The notes under the pieces: generated by a model | Databases searched by the model: none | The model's input: the letters and a program-made list of their open reading frames with translations, nothing else | Told to the model about the DNA's origin: nothing | Program-made: the position numbers and the translations under genes | Shown: one piece after another, positions 1 through 11,818 of the stretch | How positions within the stretch are numbered: the stretch's first letter is position 1 | Layout of the letters: each line of letters starts with the position of its first letter | Source of the DNA: Hyphomicrobiales bacterium | Lineage (GTDB): Bacteria > Pseudomonadota > Alphaproteobacteria > Rhizobiales > Rhizobiaceae | DNA: 64,000 nucleotides | Assembly (NCBI GenBank): GCA_900466875.1 | Contig: UBNQ01000013.1 | Coordinates: forward strand, 183,096 to 247,095 | Reading direction: 5' to 3'

Positions 1-2211
1 TCGAAGACGCGCGAATCGACCGAGGCCCTCTACCGCCTGACGGCAGCGCTGCGGGAAGGTCGCGAGGGCCACGAGGAATTCCGCCTGCTGCAGCCGCTCG
101 GCCGCCTGACCGGCAACGGCTCGGACGCGCATTGGTATCGCCTGAAAGCCCGTCTGCTCGGCAATGCCGGCCGCAACGCGCTCGATATCTGGGAAATCAC
201 CGACATCACCTCGGAACGGGATGACCAGGAGCGCTTTTTCCGCGAATTGCAGAATGCCATCGATTATCTCGATCACGCCCCGGTCGGTTTCTTCTCCGCC
301 GGCAAGAAAGGCGAAATCTTTTATCTCAATGCGACCCTTGCCGAATGGCTCGGTCTGGACCTGACGAAATTCACCCCGCAATCGATGATGATTTCGGATC
401 TCGTAGCAGGCGAGGGCATGGCGCTCATCCAGTCCGTGCAGGCCGCACCCGGACTGAAGCGGACGGAGACGCTGGAGCTCGACCTTCGCCGCGCCAACGG
501 CCAGAGCCTTCCGGCAAAGCTTGTGCACAATGTCAGCGCCATGCGCGATGGAGCGCCGGGCGAAAGCCGCACTATCGTGCTGATGCGCGCCAAGGGTGCC
601 GAAGCCGACCAGTCGGCGTCCGCCATGCGCTTCACCCGCTTCTTCAACAACACGCCGATGGCGATCGCCTCGGTGGATGGAAACGGCAAGATTCTCCGCA
701 TCAACGCGCCGTTCCTGCGGCTTTTCGCCGGTGTTGTATCGCGCGATGAGGTCGATGCCGGAGGCGCCGAATTGGAGCGCATCGTGCACGACAGCGCCCG
801 CGAGACGCTGATGGAAGCGCTCGCTGCCGCCAAGGACCGCCAAGGTGACATTGCACCGATCGAAACCCGCCATCCGGGCGACGAAAACCGTTACGTCCGC
901 TTCTACGTCAATGCCGTGATCGACGAGAGCGACGAGGCGCCGGAAGAAGTGGCGATCGTTTATGCCGTCGAGACGACCGAGCAGAAGGCGCTCGAGACGC
1001 AGATGGCGCAGACACAGAAGCTGAATGCCGTCGGCACGCTTGCAGGTGGTATCGCCCACGATTTCAACAACGTTCTGACGGCAATCCTGCTGTCATCCGA
1101 TCATCTTCTTCTTCAGGCCCGTCCTTCCGACGCGAGCTTCGCCGATCTGATGGAGATCAAGCGCAACGCCAACAGGGCGGCCGTTCTGGTGCGCCAGCTG
1201 CTGGCTTTCTCGCGCAAGCAGACGATGCGTCCGGCCGTGCTCAACCTGACGGACGTGGTTGGTGACCTGCGCATGCTCGTCGACCGGCTGATTTCCGGCA
1301 CCAATGTCAAGCTGGAGGTCGATTACGGCCGCGATCTCTGGCCGGTCCGCACCGATCTGTCGCAATTCGAGCAGGTGCTGATCAATCTCTGTGTCAACGC
1401 GCGCGACGCCATGCCGAGCGGCGGCACGATCGTGATCAAGACCCGCAACGTGACGTCCGACGATGCCGGAAGCTTCCAGCAGGCAGATCTGCCATCGGAA
1501 GATTTCGTCATGGTCGAGGTCTCCGACGGCGGCACGGGCATTCCGCCCGAGATCATGGACAAGATTTTCGAGCCCTTCTTCACCACCAAGGAAGTGGGCA
1601 AGGGGACGGGTCTCGGCCTCGCGATGGTATACGGTATCATCAAGCAGTCGGGCGGCTACATCTATCCGGAATCGGAAATGGGCAAGGGAACCAGCTTCCG
1701 CATCTTCCTGCCGCGCCATATTCCCGAAATTCAGCCGGTTTCTCTCGCGCCCACAGTGATCGACGGGTCAGCTGGCGGCACGGCGAAGGCGGTGACGACC
1801 GCTGCAGCCTCGGCTGCCGAGCCGGTCGACCTGACCGGAAAATCCGCAGTCGTTCTGCTGGTGGAGGACGAAGAAGCTGTCCGTCGCGGCGGCAAGCGCA
1901 TGCTGGAAACGCGCGGTTACACCGTCCACGAGGCCGGCTCGGGCACCGAGGCGCTCGACATCATGGAAGAACTTGAGGGCAAGGTGGATATCGTCGTGTC
2001 CGACGTCGTCATGCCCGAAATGGATGGCCCGACCCTGCTCACCGAGTTGCGCAAATCCTATCCCGACATGAAGTTCATCTTTGTTTCGGGTTATGCGGAG
2101 GATGCATTCGCCCGCAACCTGCCGGCCGATGCGAAATTCGGCTTCCTGCCGAAGCCGTTCTCGCTGAAGCAACTGGCCGTCGCCGTGCGCGAAATGCTTG
2201 ATTCGGAATAG
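1..2211 (+). CDS. cckA: Hybrid sensor histidine kinase CckA, 5' end outside window
   Basis: The reading frame is open from base 1, so the N-terminal part (expected to include the membrane segments) is missing; 736 residues are visible. In order they show PAS-like regions, a HisKA box with the phospho-accepting His in GGIAHDFNN (codon at 1057-1059), a HATPase domain with the GTGLGL-type G box, and a C-terminal receiver domain with the acceptor Asp in [12 protein letters not shown] (codon near 2002). This layout and the position directly upstream of recA fit CckA, which in alphaproteobacteria phosphorylates ChpT and through it the cell-cycle regulator CtrA. The first in-frame start-like codon at 247 is not the true start. 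Confidence 0.9.
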   Translation, partial: SKTRESTEALYRLTAALREGREGHEEFRLLQPLGRLTGNGSDAHWYRLKARLLGNAGRNALDIWEITDITSERDDQERFFRELQNAIDYLDHAPVGFFSAGKKGEIFYLNATLAEWLGLDLTKFTPQSMMISDLVAGEGMALIQSVQAAPGLKRTETLELDLRRANGQSLPAKLVHNVSAMRDGAPGESRTIVLMRAKGAEADQSASAMRFTRFFNNTPMAIASVDGNGKILRINAPFLRLFAGVVSRDEVDAGGAELERIVHDSARETLMEALAAAKDRQGDIAPIETRHPGDENRYVRFYVNAVIDESDEAPEEVAIVYAVETTEQKALETQMAQTQKLNAVGTLAGGIAHDFNNVLTAILLSSDHLLLQARPSDASFADLMEIKRNANRAAVLVRQLLAFSRKQTMRPAVLNLTDVVGDLRMLVDRLISGTNVKLEVDYGRDLWPVRTDLSQFEQVLINLCVNARDAMPSGGTIVIKTRNVTSDDAGSFQQADLPSEDFVMVEVSDGGTGIPPEIMDKIFEPFFTTKEVGKGTGLGLAMVYGIIKQSGGYIYPESEMGKGTSFRIFLPRHIPEIQPVSLAPTVIDGSAGGTAKAVTTAAASAAEPVDLTGKSAVVLLVEDEEAVRRGGKRMLETRGYTVHEAGSGTEALDIMEELEGKVDIVVSDVVMPEMDGPTLLTELRKSYPDMKFIFVSGYAEDAFARNLPADAKFGFLPKPFSLKQLAVAVREMLDSE

Positions 2212-2303
2212 GCTGCAGCATCGCCAGGCATTTGGGACGCCTGCGTTGACTGCAGGCAAAAAGGACCGAATGCGCAGTTATTTCCACAGCTTGTATATGC
2301 CGT

Positions 2304-2318
2304 GAACATTTAAGGAAC
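2304..2318. promoter_or_regulatory. LexA (SOS) box of recA
   Basis: The sequence GAACATTTAAGGAAC is an exact match to the alphaproteobacterial LexA site GAAC-N7-GAAC. It lies about 130 bases upstream of the recA start, in the 235-bp gap after cckA, so recA is expected to be repressed by LexA and induced by DNA damage. Confidence 0.85.
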
Positions 2319-2446
2319 GTATTGGAAATAGCGATTTCGTCGCAAAGGTTTAGATGATGCTTGCAAAATGAGAACAAAATGAGTACGGATATCCCATCGG
2401 CTGCTTCATTGCTTGCGCGGCGGCAATAACCTAAAGGTGGGATCTC

Positions 2447-3535
2447 ATGGCACAGAACACATTGCGGCTCGTAGAGGAAAAAGGCGTGGACAAGAGTAAG
2501 GCGCTCGAAGCAGCACTCTCGCAGATTGAACGATCCTTCGGCAAAGGCTCGATCATGAAGCTCGGTTCGAACGAGAATATCGTTGAGATCGAGACGGTTT
2601 CGACCGGCTCTCTCAGCCTCGATATCGCGCTCGGCATTGGCGGCCTGCCGAAGGGCCGCATCATCGAAATCTATGGCCCGGAAAGCTCGGGCAAGACGAC
2701 GCTGGCGCTCCAGACAATCGCAGAGGCCCAGAAGGGCGGCGGCATCTGCGCCTTCGTCGACGCCGAACACGCGCTTGATCCGGTCTATGCCCGCAAGCTG
2801 GGCGTCGACCTGCAGAACCTCCTGATCTCGCAGCCGGATACCGGCGAACAGGCCCTGGAAATCACCGATACGCTGGTTCGCTCTGGCGCGATCGATGTCC
2901 TTGTTGTCGACTCGGTCGCAGCGCTTACGCCGCGCGCCGAAATTGAAGGCGAGATGGGCGACAGCCTTCCCGGTCTTCAGGCCCGTCTGATGAGCCAGGC
3001 GCTTCGCAAGCTGACGGCGTCGATCTCCAAGTCCAAGACGATGGTGATCTTCATCAACCAGATCCGCATGAAGATTGGTGTGATGTTCGGTTCGCCGGAA
3101 ACGACGACCGGCGGCAATGCGCTGAAATTCTACGCCTCCGTCCGCCTCGACATCCGCCGTATCGGCCAGGTCAAGGAGCGCGAGGAAGTCGTCGGCAACC
3201 AGACCCGCGTCAAGGTCGTCAAGAACAAGATGGCGCCTCCCTTCAAACAGGTCGAGTTCGACATCATGTATGGCGAAGGCGTATCCAAGACAGGCGAGCT
3301 CGTCGATCTCGGCGTCAAGGCCGGCATTGTCGAGAAGTCGGGCGCATGGTTCTCCTATAACAGCCAGCGCCTCGGTCAGGGCCGTGAGAACGCCAAGACG
3401 TTCCTGCGGGAAAATCCGGAACTCGCCCGCGAGATCGAAACGTCGCTGCGCCAGAACGCCGGCCTGATCGCCGATCGCTTCCTGCAGAACGGCGGCCCGG
3501 ACGCCAATGACGGTGACGAGGCCGCAGACAGCTGA
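2447..3535 (+). CDS. recA: Recombinase RecA
   Basis: The 362-residue product has the usual RecA length. It contains the Walker A motif GPESSGKTT (residues 77-85), the Walker B region [10 protein letters not shown], and the L2-region sequence with [12 protein letters not shown]. RecA forms ATP-dependent filaments on single-stranded DNA, catalyses strand exchange and stimulates LexA autocleavage. The ATG follows a GGTGGG ribosome site. The upstream LexA site gives SOS control, and a strong terminator follows. Confidence 0.98.
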   Translation: MAQNTLRLVEEKGVDKSKALEAALSQIERSFGKGSIMKLGSNENIVEIETVSTGSLSLDIALGIGGLPKGRIIEIYGPESSGKTTLALQTIAEAQKGGGICAFVDAEHALDPVYARKLGVDLQNLLISQPDTGEQALEITDTLVRSGAIDVLVVDSVAALTPRAEIEGEMGDSLPGLQARLMSQALRKLTASISKSKTMVIFINQIRMKIGVMFGSPETTTGGNALKFYASVRLDIRRIGQVKEREEVVGNQTRVKVVKNKMAPPFKQVEFDIMYGEGVSKTGELVDLGVKAGIVEKSGAWFSYNSQRLGQGRENAKTFLRENPELAREIETSLRQNAGLIADRFLQNGGPDANDGDEAADS

Positions 3536-3601
3536 TTGACAGGAATTAGGCGATTCCGCCGCACTCGGGAGCCCTTCGGGACCTCCCGGCCGCCTATTAT
3601 T

Positions 3602-3637
3602 GCCGGCTGCCATCGAAAGATGTGCGGCCGGTTTTTT
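3602..3637 (+). terminator. Intrinsic terminator after recA
   Basis: A GC-rich stem (CCGGCTGC pairing with GCGGCCGG, extended by CATC/GATG around a GAAA loop) is followed by a run of six T residues. It lies 66 bases after the recA stop and before alaS. Confidence 0.8.
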
Positions 3638-3724
3638 GTTCGGCTGGACAGTTTTTGATGTGGGCGATACAAGCCTCTGGACTTCAGATAACGATACCGC
3701 ATCGGCGGTTGAAAAGGGCGTAGC

Positions 3725-6379
3725 ATGAGCGGTGTGAATGACATCCGGTCGACCTTCCTCGACTACTTCAAGAAGAATGGCCATGAGGTTGTGGATTCGA
3801 GCCCGCTCGTTCCACGCAACGATCCGACGCTCATGTTCACCAATGCCGGCATGGTGCAGTTCAAGAACGTCTTTACCGGCCTTGAAAAGCGACCCTACAC
3901 GACTGCGACGACGTCGCAGAAATGCGTACGTGCCGGCGGCAAGCATAACGACCTGGACAATGTCGGTTACACCGCGCGCCACCTGACCTTCTTTGAAATG
4001 CTCGGCAACTTTTCGTTCGGCGATTATTTCAAGGAACAGGCAATCGAGTTTGCCTGGAAGCTGGTCACCGAAGGGTTCGACCTGCCGAAGAGCCGCCTGC
4101 TGGTGACCGTCTATTCCGAGGACGAGGAAGCAGCAACGCTCTGGAAGAAGATCGCCGGTTTCTCGGACGACAAGATCATCCGCATCCCGACCTCCGACAA
4201 TTTCTGGCAGATGGGCGATACCGGCCCTTGCGGTCCCTGTTCTGAAATCTTCATCGACCAGGGCGAGAATGTCTGGGGCGGCCCTCCCGGTTCGCCGGAA
4301 GAGGATGGCGACCGCTTCCTCGAATTCTGGAACCTCGTTTTCATGCAGTTCGATCAGACGGCACCCGGCGAGCGTTCGTTGCTCCCCCGTCCGTCGATCG
4401 ACACCGGCATGGGGCTTGAGCGCATGGCCTGCGTGTTACAGGGCAAGCAGAGCGTCTTCGACACAGATTTGTTCCGTACCCTGATCGGCACGATCGAAGA
4501 CGTCATGGGCGTCAAGGCGGAAGGCAGCGCCAGCCACCGCGTCATCGCCGACCACCTGCGTTCGTCTGCCTTCCTGATCGCCGACGGCGTCCTGCCGTCG
4601 AATGAAGGCCGCGGTTATGTCCTTCGCCGCATCATGCGCCGCGCCATGCGTCATGCCCAGCTCCTTGGTGCCAAAGAACCGGTAATGTACAAGCTGCTGC
4701 CGACGCTCATCCAGGAAATGGGCCGCGCCTATCCGGAACTGGTTCGCGCCGAGGCGCTGACATCCGAGACGCTGAAGCTGGAAGAAACCCGTTTCCGCAA
4801 GACGCTGGAGCGCGGCCTGTCGCTGCTCTCCGACGCAACGACCGATCTCGACAAGGGCGACATGCTGGATGGTGAAACCGCCTTCAAGCTCTATGATACC
4901 TACGGGTTTCCGCTCGACCTGACGCAGGATGCGCTGCGTGCTCGCGAAATCGGTGTCGATATTTCAGGCTTTACCGATGCGATGGAACGCCAGAAGGCCG
5001 AGGCCCGCTCGCATTGGGCGGGCTCCGGCGACAAGGCGACCGAGACCATCTGGTTCGAGCTGAAGGAACAGCACGGCGCCACCGAATTTCTCGGTTACGA
5101 CACCGAGAAAGCCGAGGCCGTTGTCCAGGCGATCGTCAAGGACGGCAAGGCCGTCGATAGCGCTGCGGCCGGCGAGGACGTCCAGATCGTCGTCAGTCAG
5201 ACGCCGTTCTATGGTGAATCCGGCGGTCAGATGGGCGATACCGGCATCATTTCCACCGACAACGGCAAGGTTGCCGTCTCCGATACGCAGAAAAGGGGCG
5301 AAGGCCTGTTCGTGCACGTCGCGAAAGTATCGGAAGGCAAGCTGAAGGTTGGCGACGCCGTCATTCTGACGGTAGACAACGCACGCCGTTCGCGGCTGCG
5401 CTCCAACCACTCGGCAACTCACCTCCTTCACGAGGCGCTGCGTGAAGTGCTCGGCACGCATGTGGCCCAGAAGGGCTCGCTGGTTGCGCCCGAGCGCCTG
5501 CGTTTCGACGTCTCGCATCCGAAGCCGATGTCGGCGGAAGAGTTGCAGCGCGTCGAGGAGATGGCCAATGCGATCATCATCCAGAACGCCAAGGTCACAA
5601 CGCGCCTGATGAGCGTCGATGACGCGATCGCCGAGGGCGCTATGGCGCTGTTCGGTGAGAAATACGGCGACGAAGTGCGCGTGGTCTCGATGGGAACGGC
5701 AATCGATGGCGAAAAGGCCGGCAAGCCGTATTCGATCGAACTCTGCGGCGGGACGCATGTCAACGCGACCGGCGATATCGGTCTCGTGCGCGTCCTGTCG
5801 GAAAGCGCCGTCGGCGCCGGCGTTCGCCGCGTCGAAGCCGTAACCGGTGAAGCCGCTCGCGCCTATCTGTCGGAACAGGACGATCGGGTGAAGACGCTGG
5901 CCGGCGCGCTGAAGGTACAGCCGTCCGAAGTCGTGTCTCGCGTCGAGGCTCTGGTCGAGGAGCGCCGCAAGCTTGAGAAGGAACTGGCCGATGCCAAGCG
6001 TCGGCTCGCCATGGGCGGCGGTGAAGGCGGCACGGGCTCGGACGCAAGAGAGATTGCCGGCACCAAGTTCATGGGCCGCGTCCTTGTCGGCATCGATGCC
6101 AAGGACCTGAAGGGTCTTGCCGACGAAGGCAAGGCAACGCTCGGTTCCGGCATCGTGATACTGATCGGCGTATCCGAAGACGGCAAGGCAAGCGCTGTCG
6201 TCGCCGTGACCGAGGATCTCGTCGGACGGTTCAGCGCCGTCGAGCTGGTCCGCATCGCATCTGCCGCCTTGGGCGGCAAGGGCGGTGGTGGCCGGCCGGA
6301 TATGGCCCAGGCCGGTGGTCCGGACGGCACCAAGGCCGATGAGGCGATCGAGGCGGTCGCGGCCGCACTTTCCGCCTGA
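3725..6379 (+). CDS. alaS: Alanyl-tRNA synthetase
   Basis: At 884 residues it is full length. The N-terminal class II aminoacylation domain begins with [20 protein letters not shown]. The editing domain shows the zinc-binding [11 protein letters not shown] motif (around residue 561) and CGGTHV (around residue 673). The C-terminal glycine-rich DHHA1/C-Ala region closes the protein with a [16 protein letters not shown] segment. It charges tRNA-Ala and clears Ser- and Gly-tRNA-Ala. The ATG at 3725 gives the canonical N terminus. Confidence 0.97.
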   Translation: MSGVNDIRSTFLDYFKKNGHEVVDSSPLVPRNDPTLMFTNAGMVQFKNVFTGLEKRPYTTATTSQKCVRAGGKHNDLDNVGYTARHLTFFEMLGNFSFGDYFKEQAIEFAWKLVTEGFDLPKSRLLVTVYSEDEEAATLWKKIAGFSDDKIIRIPTSDNFWQMGDTGPCGPCSEIFIDQGENVWGGPPGSPEEDGDRFLEFWNLVFMQFDQTAPGERSLLPRPSIDTGMGLERMACVLQGKQSVFDTDLFRTLIGTIEDVMGVKAEGSASHRVIADHLRSSAFLIADGVLPSNEGRGYVLRRIMRRAMRHAQLLGAKEPVMYKLLPTLIQEMGRAYPELVRAEALTSETLKLEETRFRKTLERGLSLLSDATTDLDKGDMLDGETAFKLYDTYGFPLDLTQDALRAREIGVDISGFTDAMERQKAEARSHWAGSGDKATETIWFELKEQHGATEFLGYDTEKAEAVVQAIVKDGKAVDSAAAGEDVQIVVSQTPFYGESGGQMGDTGIISTDNGKVAVSDTQKRGEGLFVHVAKVSEGKLKVGDAVILTVDNARRSRLRSNHSATHLLHEALREVLGTHVAQKGSLVAPERLRFDVSHPKPMSAEELQRVEEMANAIIIQNAKVTTRLMSVDDAIAEGAMALFGEKYGDEVRVVSMGTAIDGEKAGKPYSIELCGGTHVNATGDIGLVRVLSESAVGAGVRRVEAVTGEAARAYLSEQDDRVKTLAGALKVQPSEVVSRVEALVEERRKLEKELADAKRRLAMGGGEGGTGSDAREIAGTKFMGRVLVGIDAKDLKGLADEGKATLGSGIVILIGVSEDGKASAVVAVTEDLVGRFSAVELVRIASAALGGKGGGGRPDMAQAGGPDGTKADEAIEAVAAALSA

Positions 6380-6431
6380 GTGAGTTGGATGACCGGGCGG
6401 CTTCTGCCGCCCGTTTCGCATGAGGTCTGCC

Positions 6432-7298
6432 ATGGGATTGAACGCTGTTATCGAGGACGAGATGGACGAGGCCGTGACCGGTCTTGCGCCTGCGTTGTTT
6501 CGCGACGCGCCGAACTCGGTTTCGTTCAATAAACTGCGCAAGCGGCTGCTGCGCCAGGTGCGTCAGGCATTCGAAGATTTCGGCATGCTGAAGGACCAGC
6601 AGCGCTGGCTCGTCGGCCTGTCCGGCGGCAAGGACAGTTATGCGCTGCTCGCCGTGCTGCTCGATCTGCAATGGCGCGGCCTGCTACCGGTGGAACTGAT
6701 CGCCTGCAATCTCGATCAGGGGCAGCCGAATTTCCCGAAGCATATTCTGCCGGATTATCTGACCTCGATCGGTGTCAAACATCGCATCGAATATCGCGAT
6801 ACCTATTCGATCGTGAAGGAAAAGGTGCCTTCGGGTGCGACCTATTGCTCCCTCTGTTCAAGGCTGCGCCGCGGCAATCTTTACCGTGTGGCGCGGGAAG
6901 AAGGGTGCCAGGCTCTGGTGCTGGGTCATCACCGGGAGGACATTCTAGAAACCTTCTTCATGAATTTCTTCCATGGCGGCCGCCTTGCCGGCATGCCGGC
7001 CAAGCTTTTGAACGATGAGGGTGACCTCATGGTTCTGCGGCCTCTCGCCTATTGCGCCGAAGACGATCTGGCCAAATTTTCCGCCGCCATGCAGTTCCCG
7101 ATCATCCCTTGCGATCTTTGCGGCTCGCAGGATGGCTTGCAGCGCAATGTGATGAAGCAGATGCTTGCCGATATCGAAACCCGCATGCCGGGCCGCAAGG
7201 ACACGATGCTGCGTGCGCTCGCCCATGTGAACCCATCCCATCTTCTTGACCCGAAACTTTTTGATTTTTCCGGCCTGTCGGTTTCATCCGACGACTGA
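6432..7298 (+). CDS. ttcA: tRNA 2-thiocytidine synthetase TtcA
   Basis: This PP-loop ATPase has SGGKDS (around residue 64) and the two CxxC pairs typical of TtcA, CSLC (around 138) and CDLC (around 226), which bind a [4Fe-4S] cluster. TtcA thiolates C32 of certain tRNAs. I prefer the ATG at 6432, preceded by AGGT, over the in-frame ATG at 6420; either gives about 290 residues. It follows alaS by about 50 bases and may be co-transcribed with it. Confidence 0.9.
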   Translation: MGLNAVIEDEMDEAVTGLAPALFRDAPNSVSFNKLRKRLLRQVRQAFEDFGMLKDQQRWLVGLSGGKDSYALLAVLLDLQWRGLLPVELIACNLDQGQPNFPKHILPDYLTSIGVKHRIEYRDTYSIVKEKVPSGATYCSLCSRLRRGNLYRVAREEGCQALVLGHHREDILETFFMNFFHGGRLAGMPAKLLNDEGDLMVLRPLAYCAEDDLAKFSAAMQFPIIPCDLCGSQDGLQRNVMKQMLADIETRMPGRKDTMLRALAHVNPSHLLDPKLFDFSGLSVSSDD

Positions 7299-7331
7299 TC
7301 TTGCCATCTTCAAACGCAGATTGGATTTTAA

Positions 7332-8153
7332 ATGACTTTGCCGCTCGATGTCCTCAAGCTCGCCGAACTTCTGAAAACAGCCGCCAAGACCGAGATACTG
7401 CCGCGTTTCCGCCGCCTGGGCGGCGATGATGTCCGGTCCAAGAGCGAACCGTCCGATCTTGTCACCGAGGCAGACGAAGCAGCGGAGCGCCTGATCCGCC
7501 GGGAAATCGAAAGTGTCGTGCCGGGCGCTCTGTTCATCGGCGAGGAGTCGGTCGCGGCGGATCCATCGCTTCTCGGAAAGCTGGCAGATGCCGAACTGGC
7601 CGTGGTTGTCGATCCGATCGATGGCACCTTCAATTTCGCCTCCGGCATTCCTGCCTTCGGCGTCATGGCCGCCGTCACCTACAAGGGTGAGACGGTTGCC
7701 GGCATCATCTACGATCCGATGGGCGATGACTGGGTTTTGGCGGAAAAGGGGGCCGGCGCTTTCCTTCGTCGTCCGGATGGCGAGGCGATAAAACTGTCCG
7801 TTGCAGCACCTCAGCCGCTTGGTGACATGATCGGCATGGCGTCGGCCGGCTATTTCTTTGGCCATGAGCGTGAGCAGATTCTAGCCAATCTCGCAAAGGT
7901 CAGGCTGTTTGCCAGCTATCGTTGCGCGGCCCATGAATACCGCACCTTTGCCAGCGGCCACGTTCAGTTCGCGCTCTACAACAAGCTGATGCCCTGGGAT
8001 CATCTGGCGGGGACATTGATCGGTACGGAAGCGGGCGGTTACATCCGCAGGCTGGATGGTTCCGTCTACTTGCCCCATCACGTCGACGGTGGCCTTCTGG
8101 TCGCGACGGACGAAGACAGCTGGAACACCTTGCGCCGGGAAATCATCGGCTGA
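7332..8153 (+). CDS. Inositol monophosphatase family phosphatase
   Basis: The 273-residue product has the metal-binding motifs of the Li+-sensitive phosphatase family: GEESVA, the VVDPIDGTFNF core (D-P-I-D-G-T) and the C-terminal PWDHLAGTLIGTEAGG. The family includes inositol-1-phosphatase (SuhB), histidinol phosphatase and CysQ-like enzymes, and the sequence alone does not settle which substrate is used. A bidirectional terminator separates it from the convergent hspQ. Confidence 0.85.
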   Translation: MTLPLDVLKLAELLKTAAKTEILPRFRRLGGDDVRSKSEPSDLVTEADEAAERLIRREIESVVPGALFIGEESVAADPSLLGKLADAELAVVVDPIDGTFNFASGIPAFGVMAAVTYKGETVAGIIYDPMGDDWVLAEKGAGAFLRRPDGEAIKLSVAAPQPLGDMIGMASAGYFFGHEREQILANLAKVRLFASYRCAAHEYRTFASGHVQFALYNKLMPWDHLAGTLIGTEAGGYIRRLDGSVYLPHHVDGGLLVATDEDSWNTLRREIIG

Positions 8154-8166
8154 GACGACCACGCTT

Positions 8167-8196
8167 AAAAAAAGCCCGGCATTGCCGGGCTTTTTT
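8167..8196. terminator. Bidirectional terminator between the phosphatase gene and hspQ
   Basis: The stem GCCCGGCA-tt-TGCCGGGC has an A-run on the left and a T-run on the right, so it can terminate both convergent genes. Confidence 0.85.
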
Positions 8197-8215
8197 CTAA
8201 TCACAGCGCTGGCAT

Positions 8216-8545
8216 TTAATGCGCCAAAATCATCTTCGGCTTGAACTGGCCGCCATCGCGCGGTTCGAAGATCTGGTAGACCTGCGGATTGCGCAGCGGT
8301 TGCTCGCTTTCATCATGCTCCAGATTTTGCTCCGAAACATAAGCGACATATTCGGACTCGTCGTTTTCGGCGAGCAGGTGGTAGAAGGGCTGGTCCTTGC
8401 TCGGCCGAATTTCAACCGGGATCGAATTCCACCACTCGTCAGTATTCGCAAACTCCGGATCCACGTCGAATATGACGCCACGGAACGGGAATACTTTGTG
8501 ACGGACGACCTCCCCAATCATGAATTTTGCGTTTTTCTGTTTCAT
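8216..8545 (-). CDS. hspQ: Heat shock protein HspQ
   Basis: The 109-residue product matches the HspQ/YccV-like family (hemimethylated DNA-binding-like fold), with KFMIGEVVRHKVFPFRGVIFDVDP near the N terminus and a DQPFYHLLAE segment. HspQ modulates Lon-type proteolysis in enterobacteria; the role here is by homology. I chose the ATG at 8545 because AAAGGA lies about 9 bases upstream; an extension to 8563 is possible but has no ribosome site. Confidence 0.88.
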   Translation of the reverse strand: MKQKNAKFMIGEVVRHKVFPFRGVIFDVDPEFANTDEWWNSIPVEIRPSKDQPFYHLLAENDESEYVAYVSEQNLEHDESEQPLRNPQVYQIFEPRDGGQFKPKMILAH

Positions 8546-8630
8546 GGTGCGATGTCCTTTCACAGCATAATGTGGGGGCAGGGCCGATAAACATCAAGAT
8601 GTGGTGCGGCCCTGTGTCTTTTGTCGTCTT

Positions 8631-9557
8631 CTAGCCCTTAGTCGTCTTTCTGCCTTTCAAAGAAGCGAGCACGATGCCGCCCAATACAAGCACAATGCCG
8701 AGCGCATGATAAGGTTCGAAAGCTTCGCCGAGAAAAATTACGGCCATGACGATCGAAACCGGGGGCATGAGATAGAGCGTAACACCGCCCGTGGCCGGGC
8801 CGAAGACGCGCACCACATGCTGGAAGCAGAAAAAGGCGGCAAGCGAGGCGAACACCACCATGCCGGCGATTTTCCACCAGTCCGAAGCCGAATCGGGGAG
8901 CGGCCCACCATCGATGATTTCCATAATGCTCAGCGGCAGCAGCACGAGAGCGCCCGAAAGCGCGATCATGCCGAACAGAGCTAGGGGCGAAAGCTGCTGA
9001 AGCGCGGAGTTTTTCAGCAGTATCGAGTAGATGGCGAAGGAAATCGCGGCGACAAGAATTCCAAGGTCGCCGACGTTGAAACTCAGATGCAGCAATGCCG
9101 CGGGATCGCCCCGCAGGACGATCGCGACCACCCCGGAAAACGCGACCACCATTCCCGCCAGTTCCCGTCCACTGATCTCGCGGCCGCTGAACATCCACTG
9201 GAACAGGATGATGAAAAGTGGCGAGGTCGTGTAGATCAGTGTGCCGTTGGCAGCGCTTGTATAGGTGAGCGACCAGTAGACCAGGCCGCCGCAGATACCC
9301 ATGCCGAGGCCGCCAAGCAGCAGCCACAGCCAGAAATGATTGCGGACGAAAATCGCGCTGGCCCGCCGGTCTACATAGATGAAGGGCAGCATGATCGCCG
9401 TCGATCCCGCCCATCGCAGGAAAGCCGTCGTGTAGGGCGCTACATCACCGGTAATGCCGCGTCCGAAAATCATGTTGCTGGAGAAGAAGATCGGGACGAG
9501 CGAGAAGATCAGCCAGTCAATAGGCCGACCTGATACAGGCTTGATTTGAGGAGCCAT
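8631..9557 (-). CDS. EamA/DMT-family transporter
   Basis: The 308-residue product is strongly hydrophobic with about ten predicted membrane segments in two repeated halves, as in the drug/metabolite (EamA) superfamily. Examples are ITGDVAPYTTAFLRWAG in the first half and LIYTTSPLFIILFQWMFSGR near the middle. The family exports amino acids, metabolites or drugs; no substrate can be inferred. It is transcribed in the same direction as glnA but lies beyond the glnA terminator. Confidence 0.85.
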   Translation of the reverse strand: MAPQIKPVSGRPIDWLIFSLVPIFFSSNMIFGRGITGDVAPYTTAFLRWAGSTAIMLPFIYVDRRASAIFVRNHFWLWLLLGGLGMGICGGLVYWSLTYTSAANGTLIYTTSPLFIILFQWMFSGREISGRELAGMVVAFSGVVAIVLRGDPAALLHLSFNVGDLGILVAAISFAIYSILLKNSALQQLSPLALFGMIALSGALVLLPLSIMEIIDGGPLPDSASDWWKIAGMVVFASLAAFFCFQHVVRVFGPATGGVTLYLMPPVSIVMAVIFLGEAFEPYHALGIVLVLGGIVLASLKGRKTTKG

Positions 9558-9607
9558 GCGTCACCAACAAATATAATATCGCCGCATGCGGCGGTGACCG
9601 TCTGAAA

Positions 9608-9635
9608 AGAAAAACGGCGGGTAGCCCCGCCGTTT
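9608..9635 (-). terminator. Terminator of the glnBA transcript
   Basis: Read on the minus strand, the stem AAACGGCGGG / CCCGCCGTTT with a 4-base loop is followed by TTTTTC. It lies 42 bases downstream of the glnA stop. Confidence 0.8.
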
Positions 9636-9676
9636 CAAGATGCGGTTGAAGCCGCGAACCATGCAGTGACGGCCGA

Positions 9677-11086
9677 TCAGGCCGAATAATACATGTCGAA
9701 CTCGACCGGATGAGGCGTCATTTCGTAACGCATCACTTCAGTCATCTTCAGTTCGATATAGGCATCGATCTGGTCGTCGTCGAACACGCCGCCGGCTGTC
9801 AGGAACTTGCGATCCTTGTCGAGGCTTTCGAGCGCTTCACGCAACGAACCGCAGACGGTCGGGATCTTTTTCAATTCCTTCGGCGGAAGGTCGTAGAGAT
9901 CCTTGTCCATCGCCTTGCCCGGATGAATCTTGTTCTTGATGCCATCGAGACCCGCCATCAGCATGGCGGCAAAACCGAGATAGGGGTTTTGGGCCGGATC
10001 GGGGAAACGAACCTCGACGCGCTTTGCCTTCGGGTTGGAGCCGAACGGAATGCGGCAGGAAGCGGAACGGTTGCGAGCCGAATAGGCAAGCAGAACCGGA
10101 GCTTCATAACCGGGAACCAGACGCTTGTAGGAATTCGTCGTCGGGTTGGTGAAGGCGTTGATCGCCTTGGCATGCTTGATGATGCCGCCGATGTAGTAGA
10201 GGCAGCTTTCCGACAGGCCTGCATATTCGTCGCCGGCGAAAGTCGGCTTGCCGTCTTTCCAGATCGACTGGTGCACGTGCATGCCCGAACCATTATCGCC
10301 GTAAACCGGCTTCGGCATGAAGGTGGCCGTCTTGCCATAGGCATTGGCGACCTGATGCACGACGTATTTGTAGATCTGCATCTTGTCGGCGTTGCGCACC
10401 AGTGTGTCGAACTTGACGCCGAGCTCGTGCTGCGCGGAAGCCACTTCGTGGTGATGCTTTTCAACGACCACGCCCATTTCTGTGAGCACGGTCAGCATTT
10501 CGGAACGCATGTCCTGCAAGCTGTCGACCGGCGGAACCGGGAAATAGCCGCCCTTGACGCGCGGACGGTGGCCAAGGTTGCCAGTCTCGTAATCCGTGTC
10601 GTCGTTGGACGGCAGTTCGGAACTGTCCAGCTTGAAACCGGTATTGTACGGGTCTGCCTTGTATTTCACGTCGTCGAAAACGAAGAATTCCGGTTCAGGA
10701 CCAACGAAAATGGTGTCGCCGATGCCCGATGCCTTCAGGTAGGCTTCTGCCTTCTTGGCCGTGCCGCGCGGGTCGCGGTTATAGGATTCGCCGGAAACCG
10801 GATCGAGAATGTCGCAGAAGATGACCATCGTCGACTGGGCGAAGAACGGGTCCATGTGAACGGTTGCCGGGTCGGGCATGAGAACCATGTCGGACTCGTT
10901 GATCGCCTTCCAGCCACCGATCGAGGAACCGTCGAACATGACGCCATCGGCGAACATGTCCTCGTCCACGGCGGAAATATCCATCGTCACATGCTGCAGC
11001 TTGCCGCGCGGGTCGGTAAAGCGAAGGTCAACGAACTTGACGTCGTTTTCCTTGATTTGTTTCATGATTTCGCTTGCGCTCGTCAT
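9677..11086 (-). CDS. glnA: Glutamine synthetase type I
   Basis: The 469-residue length is exactly that of GSI-beta enzymes. Visible motifs include the beta-grasp [10 protein letters not shown], the catalytic-domain [13 protein letters not shown], the ATP-binding [16 protein letters not shown], and the adenylylation-site region DKDLYDLPP near the C terminus. It makes glutamine from glutamate and ammonia. I placed the start at 11086 ([14 protein letters not shown]) with AGGA upstream. It lies 49 bases after glnB and shares its nitrogen-regulated promoter. Confidence 0.97.
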   Translation of the reverse strand: MTSASEIMKQIKENDVKFVDLRFTDPRGKLQHVTMDISAVDEDMFADGVMFDGSSIGGWKAINESDMVLMPDPATVHMDPFFAQSTMVIFCDILDPVSGESYNRDPRGTAKKAEAYLKASGIGDTIFVGPEPEFFVFDDVKYKADPYNTGFKLDSSELPSNDDTDYETGNLGHRPRVKGGYFPVPPVDSLQDMRSEMLTVLTEMGVVVEKHHHEVASAQHELGVKFDTLVRNADKMQIYKYVVHQVANAYGKTATFMPKPVYGDNGSGMHVHQSIWKDGKPTFAGDEYAGLSESCLYYIGGIIKHAKAINAFTNPTTNSYKRLVPGYEAPVLLAYSARNRSASCRIPFGSNPKAKRVEVRFPDPAQNPYLGFAAMLMAGLDGIKNKIHPGKAMDKDLYDLPPKELKKIPTVCGSLREALESLDKDRKFLTAGGVFDDDQIDAYIELKMTEVMRYEMTPHPVEFDMYYSA

Positions 11087-11135
11087 TACAGGTTCCTCGA
11101 TTTCAGTAACGATATGAACGGTCACGCCGAGCTGG

Positions 11136-11624
<489 letters not shown>

Positions 11625-11818
11625 TCAGCCGTCGCTTTTTCAAGAAATCTATGTGAGATGACGCCGCAGCGGCTCATTCTGTGACAATTTTGCGAAATTG
11701 TTGCACCGCGCCGTTGGCGACTTGTGTGCCTGCCGAATATGCAAATGAGTAATAATTGTGCTTTTTTGTTCGAGACCGGCCTGCTTGTGTTTTTCTGGGC
11801 TTTGGGATCAATTGCGGT

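Noticed and set aside
2075..3982. Long minus-strand frame of 635 codons opposite recA
   Set aside because: It is a shadow of recA and the start of alaS in a high-GC genome, with no family features. The same holds for the long frames opposite gyrA (20301-22640), glnA (9710-11179) and alaS (4964-6541).
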